A DNA stretch of 64,000 nt from Gammaproteobacteria bacterium. Lineage in GTDB: Bacteria; Pseudomonadota; Gammaproteobacteria; GCA-001735895. The number at the start of each line of letters is the position of its first letter. The first letter of the stretch is position 1. The notes under the pieces are model-generated. The model had not been told where the DNA came from. It ran no database searches and saw only the letters and a program-made list of their open reading frames with translations. Location of the stretch: positions 34,460 to 98,459 of the forward strand of contig JABHSO010000220.1 of assembly GCA_018669845.1 (NCBI GenBank), in the 5' to 3' direction. Positions 63,213 to 64,000 of this stretch are shown here, piece after piece. Position numbers and translations under genes: made by a program.

Positions 63213-64000
63213 CGTTGTCGCTCCTTCCAGATAAGCCAGATAAAGAAAGGAGCACCCACCACGGCCGTTAACACGCCCAGTTTCAACTCTCTTCCCGGTG
63301 GTAATAAACGTACCAGAATATCCGCAGCACAAACGACAATAGCTCCAGCAAGAGCTGAAGGCAGTAGCAGTTTATCAGGACGATATTTAACCAGTGGTCG
63401 TAAAATATGCGGCACCAGTAATCCAACAAAACCGATATTACCCGCAACTGCAACCGCTGAACCGACTAACATGGCCGTTCCCAAAATAATAAAACGGCTG
63501 CCACGGGAAACCTGCAAACCCATACTTTCAGCTACCTGATCCCCCAGGCTTAATCCCATCAATAAACGGCGTTGACTCCATATAATCCCCCCCCCTATCA
63601 AAAAGGCAGGAAGCAGTACAAGCAGGTTATCCAACCCCCGGTTGGATACTGAACCCAGTAACCAAAAAACAAGTTCCTGCATTGCATATGGATTAGGAGC
63701 AAAGTTCAATACCATCGCAAGAAGTGCGCCGGTAAACATCGATAAAGCCAGGCCAGCCATGATAATAATACTGGGACGAACAATAGAACCCGATAATCCC
63801 AATAAAATAAATAGCGTAATAGCCGCCCCAATCAAGCCAGCAAGTGGGGTGGCCAGAGCACCCAGCCCTGAAAACAAATTGAAATAAAAGACACATGCCG
63901 CCCCAAGAGCTGCCCCCTGACTGGCACCTATTAAACCCGGATCAACCAGAGGGTTACGTAATAATCCCTGAAGAGCTGCACCGGACAGTCCCATCGCTGC
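63203..64000 (-). CDS. FecCD/BtuC-type ABC permease (N-terminus cut by window edge)
   Basis: The C-terminal 265 residues of a ten-helix permease are present: GLSGAALQGLLRNPLVDPGLIGASQGAALGA, FWLLGSVSNRGL, DQVAESMGLQVSRGSRFIILG, GNIGFVGLLVPHILRPL and ADILVRLLPPGRELKLGVLTAVVGAPFFIWLIW. These are hallmarks of BtuC/FecCD/FhuB proteins. The reading frame continues past 64000 with no stop. It is followed by the ATPase gene; the binding protein is presumably outside. Ligand (ferric siderophore, heme or vitamin B12) cannot be told from this part. Confidence 0.92.
   Translation of the reverse strand, partial: AAMGLSGAALQGLLRNPLVDPGLIGASQGAALGAACVFYFNLFSGLGALATPLAGLIGAAITLFILLGLSGSIVRPSIIIMAGLALSMFTGALLAMVLNFAPNPYAMQELVFWLLGSVSNRGLDNLLVLLPAFLIGGGIIWSQRRLLMGLSLGDQVAESMGLQVSRGSRFIILGTAMLVGSAVAVAGNIGFVGLLVPHILRPLVKYRPDKLLLPSALAGAIVVCAADILVRLLPPGRELKLGVLTAVVGAPFFIWLIWKERQRWL

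Overview
The window looks like chromosome of an AT-rich, free-living, probably aquatic gammaproteobacterium. This rests on RecJ, PepN, UmuDC, a CpxRA/Spy-like set, AroA and an RpfE-type protein, together with PEP-CTERM, TRAP-TAXI and NAD-linked formate dehydrogenase genes. I cannot name the genus. No phage, plasmid, CRISPR, rRNA or tRNA genes were recognised. Mobile DNA is limited to short palindromic (MITE/REP-like) elements between genes.

Layout: 1-825 recJ (cut by the left edge); 958-3614 a two-gene outer-membrane set with an Omp85-type barrel; 3665-6851 a membrane protein, a PhnD-like periplasmic binding protein and a diguanylate cyclase whose first membrane segment is in another frame; 6929-14296 (mostly minus strand) RpfE-like protein, pepN, a Lys-rich membrane protein, a TPR-metallophosphatase and a soluble CZB chemoreceptor; 14535-16216 umuDC; 16579-19155 Spy-like protein divergent from cpxRA with a phased operator between them; 19256-20579 peroxiredoxin divergent from a TetR regulator; 20770-23342 NifX-like/conserved hypothetical/TDT channel operon divergent from a Crp/Fnr regulator; 23404-26633 two HAD hydrolases and a PEP-CTERM protein; 26827-30359 phnD-phnC-phnE-phnE; 30403-34841 two-subunit formate dehydrogenase with a fused NuoE-NuoF subunit; 35278-37028 two divergent conserved unknowns; 37318-40293 a NIT-domain poly-HAMP chemoreceptor.

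40425-52168 is the most interesting part: a catabolic and uptake regulon. A class III CoA-transferase, an acyl-CoA-dehydrogenase-like enzyme, a ThDP enzyme and an aminotransferase are read leftwards, followed by a TAXI/TRAP transporter and a UspA protein. A LysR regulator and an AEC permease are read rightwards. The dehydrogenase homologue lacks both usual catalytic glutamates and carries Arg84 and Gln244, as I recall for 3-sulfinopropionyl-CoA desulfinase. This suggests breakdown of an organosulfinate or related acid to an acyl-CoA and sulfite. The same LysR-type dyad precedes both the catabolic genes and the transporter genes, tying them into one regulon.

52545-55726 carries DoxX, a small secreted protein and an ECF sigma/zinc anti-sigma/PDZ envelope operon. 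56187-61671 carries aroA, an unusual TldD/PmbA protease pair and an HD-GYP phosphodiesterase. The window ends with an iron/cobalamin-type ABC transporter (ATPase, and permease cut by the right edge). Three palindromic repeat families sit between genes; one copy is nested inside another and is flanked by a perfect 8-bp target duplication.
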